Positions 6,981 through 7,726 of a DNA stretch of 7,726 nt are shown piece after piece. Position 1 is the first letter of the stretch. The number at the start of each line of letters is the position of its first letter. Below the pieces are notes generated by a model that saw nothing but the letters and a program-made list of their open reading frames with translations, was not told the origin of the DNA and made no database searches. Origin of the DNA: JALONO01 sp038209965 (GTDB taxonomy: Bacteria; Bacteroidota; Bacteroidia; Cytophagales; Thermoflexibacteraceae); the NCBI GenBank assembly GCA_038209965.1, contig JBBQXF010000164.1:1-7726 (forward strand). Reading direction: 5' to 3'. The translations under genes and the position numbers were made by a program.

Positions 6981-7132
6981 GATTGGTCTAGTTTGGATTC
7001 GCTCTCTACGTCAACCATCCACCGGGCGGTTTGTTAGATCTTGGCCGAACAGTTCCCACAATTTTACCCTGTTTTTCGGCCTTGGCGGGCGGGCAATCAT
7101 CACCTCACACTAAAATCAACCACAAGCGGTAG

Positions 7133-7726
7133 CTACGCCAGAAAATCAGCAAACCAGCGGCCCGAATCTTTGAGGTAGCGCTGTTGGGTCGCATAGTCCA
7201 CATAGACCAGCCCGAAACGGGGGTGATAGCCCTCGCTCCATTCAAAATTGTCGGTGAGCGACCAAGCAAAGTAACCCTCCACCGGCACCCCTTCGAGCTT
7301 GGCGCGGCGCACTTGGACCAAATAATCCTGAAAAAACTGGATCCGGCCTTGGTCATTCACCGCATTGTTGTGTAACCGATCGGGATAGCATACCCCATTT
7401 TCGGTGACCACTATTTTCTTGATCCCGTTATAGCTCCCGAACTGTTTGAGCATTTCGTACATTCCTTCGGGGTGCACTTCCATCCCCATTTCATTGACGG
7501 GCACGCCACGCTTTTTGGCGGGCACTTCCTCTACCAGTAGGCCGGGCAGCCACCAGCTATGTTTGGCCACCAGCCGGAAATAATTCTGGACCCCAATAAA
7601 ATCAAAGGCAAAGGCCATATTTGCTTCATCCCCCGGACGGATCTGCTTTTCTAGATGACGGGTCAAAATGCCCAAGTTTTGGGGATAGCCCATGCCCAAT
7701 GCCGGCTCGATGAACAATCGGTTGAC
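7133..7726 (-). CDS. Glycoside hydrolase family 1 beta-glucosidase, C-terminal part (5' end outside window)
   Basis: The last 197 residues of a GH1 enzyme are present; the frame is open through the right edge, so the true start is outside and the full protein should be about 440-460 residues. It begins with VNRLFIEPALGMGYP, the GH1 segment before the active-site region. The retaining nucleophile is the Glu in VVTENGVCYP (codon at 7400-7402). Towards the end stands GYFAWSLTDNFEWSEGY with the sugar-binding Trp, Glu and Trp residues, then RFGLVYVDY and the usual C-terminal KDSGRWFADFLA. The general acid NEP motif is upstream of the window. The enzyme would hydrolyse beta-glucosides or similar beta-linked sugars with retention. 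The position before the nucleophile strand reads EMGMEVHPEG where many relatives have a Trp after MG, which may alter the substrate subsite. Location in the cell cannot be judged without the N-terminus. Confidence 0.96.
   Translation of the reverse strand, partial: VNRLFIEPALGMGYPQNLGILTRHLEKQIRPGDEANMAFAFDFIGVQNYFRLVAKHSWWLPGLLVEEVPAKKRGVPVNEMGMEVHPEGMYEMLKQFGSYNGIKKIVVTENGVCYPDRLHNNAVNDQGRIQFFQDYLVQVRRAKLEGVPVEGYFAWSLTDNFEWSEGYHPRFGLVYVDYATQQRYLKDSGRWFADFLA

Noticed and set aside
6981..7020. TTGACG on the minus strand upstream of the small LemA-like gene, resembling a sigma70 -35 box
   Set aside because: The matching -10 position reads CTAGAC, and Bacteroidota housekeeping promoters use a different consensus; probably chance.
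7043..7081. Inverted repeat GGCCGAA...TTCGGCC between the glycosidase gene and the small LemA-like gene
   Set aside because: Only 7 bp of continuous stem with a loop of about 25 nt and no T run on either side, so I do not call it a terminator.
7715..7717. TTG as a possible start of the GH1 protein
   Set aside because: The frame stays open to the window edge, and the residues before it (VNR) fit the GH1 alignment, so the gene continues beyond the window.

Overview
The window reads as a chromosomal housekeeping stretch from a member of the Bacteroidota. Three things point there. A DUF5606-type protein, a family I know only from Bacteroidota, sits directly behind the ribosome-assembly GTPase gene. 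Most starts lack a Shine-Dalgarno sequence. TAnnTTTG-type -7 boxes occur in the one large divergent intergenic region. Base composition looks close to half GC by eye. I cannot assign a family or genus; a Saprospiraceae-like or other moderate-GC lineage is only a guess.

Layout, left to right. Minus strand 14-1312: an M16-family protein that has lost the zinc-binding HxxEH motif but keeps the C-terminal Arg/Tyr region, so probably the non-catalytic half of a two-subunit M16 protease. 1313-1602: a divergent, partly AT-rich promoter region. Plus strand 1603-6547: five genes in the same direction, namely a MacB/LolD-type ABC transporter ATPase, a bifunctional class A penicillin-binding protein (PBP1A type), yajQ, the GTPase yihA/engB, and the DUF5606 protein. 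A perfect 50-nt palindrome at 6634-6683 with A and T runs on its flanks closes this block and serves as a bidirectional terminator. Minus strand 6723-6980: a small membrane-anchored protein whose last third resembles the C-terminus of LemA proteins. Minus strand 7133-7726: the 3' part of a GH1 beta-glucosidase gene that runs off the right edge.

The plus-strand genes serve cell-envelope work (ABC ATPase, PBP1A) and translation or nucleotide-related housekeeping (YajQ, YihA). Only yihA and the DUF5606 gene are tightly coupled (2-nt gap). The other gaps are 52, 33 and 82 nt, so one long transcript is possible but not shown. The last of these gaps holds an imperfect hairpin.

I find no mobile element, CRISPR array, tRNA, rRNA or clear defence system. 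The region looks like ordinary core genome. The least explained items are the DUF5606 protein beside yihA, the 85-residue LemA-like membrane protein, and the metal-site-less M16 protein whose partner is not in view.
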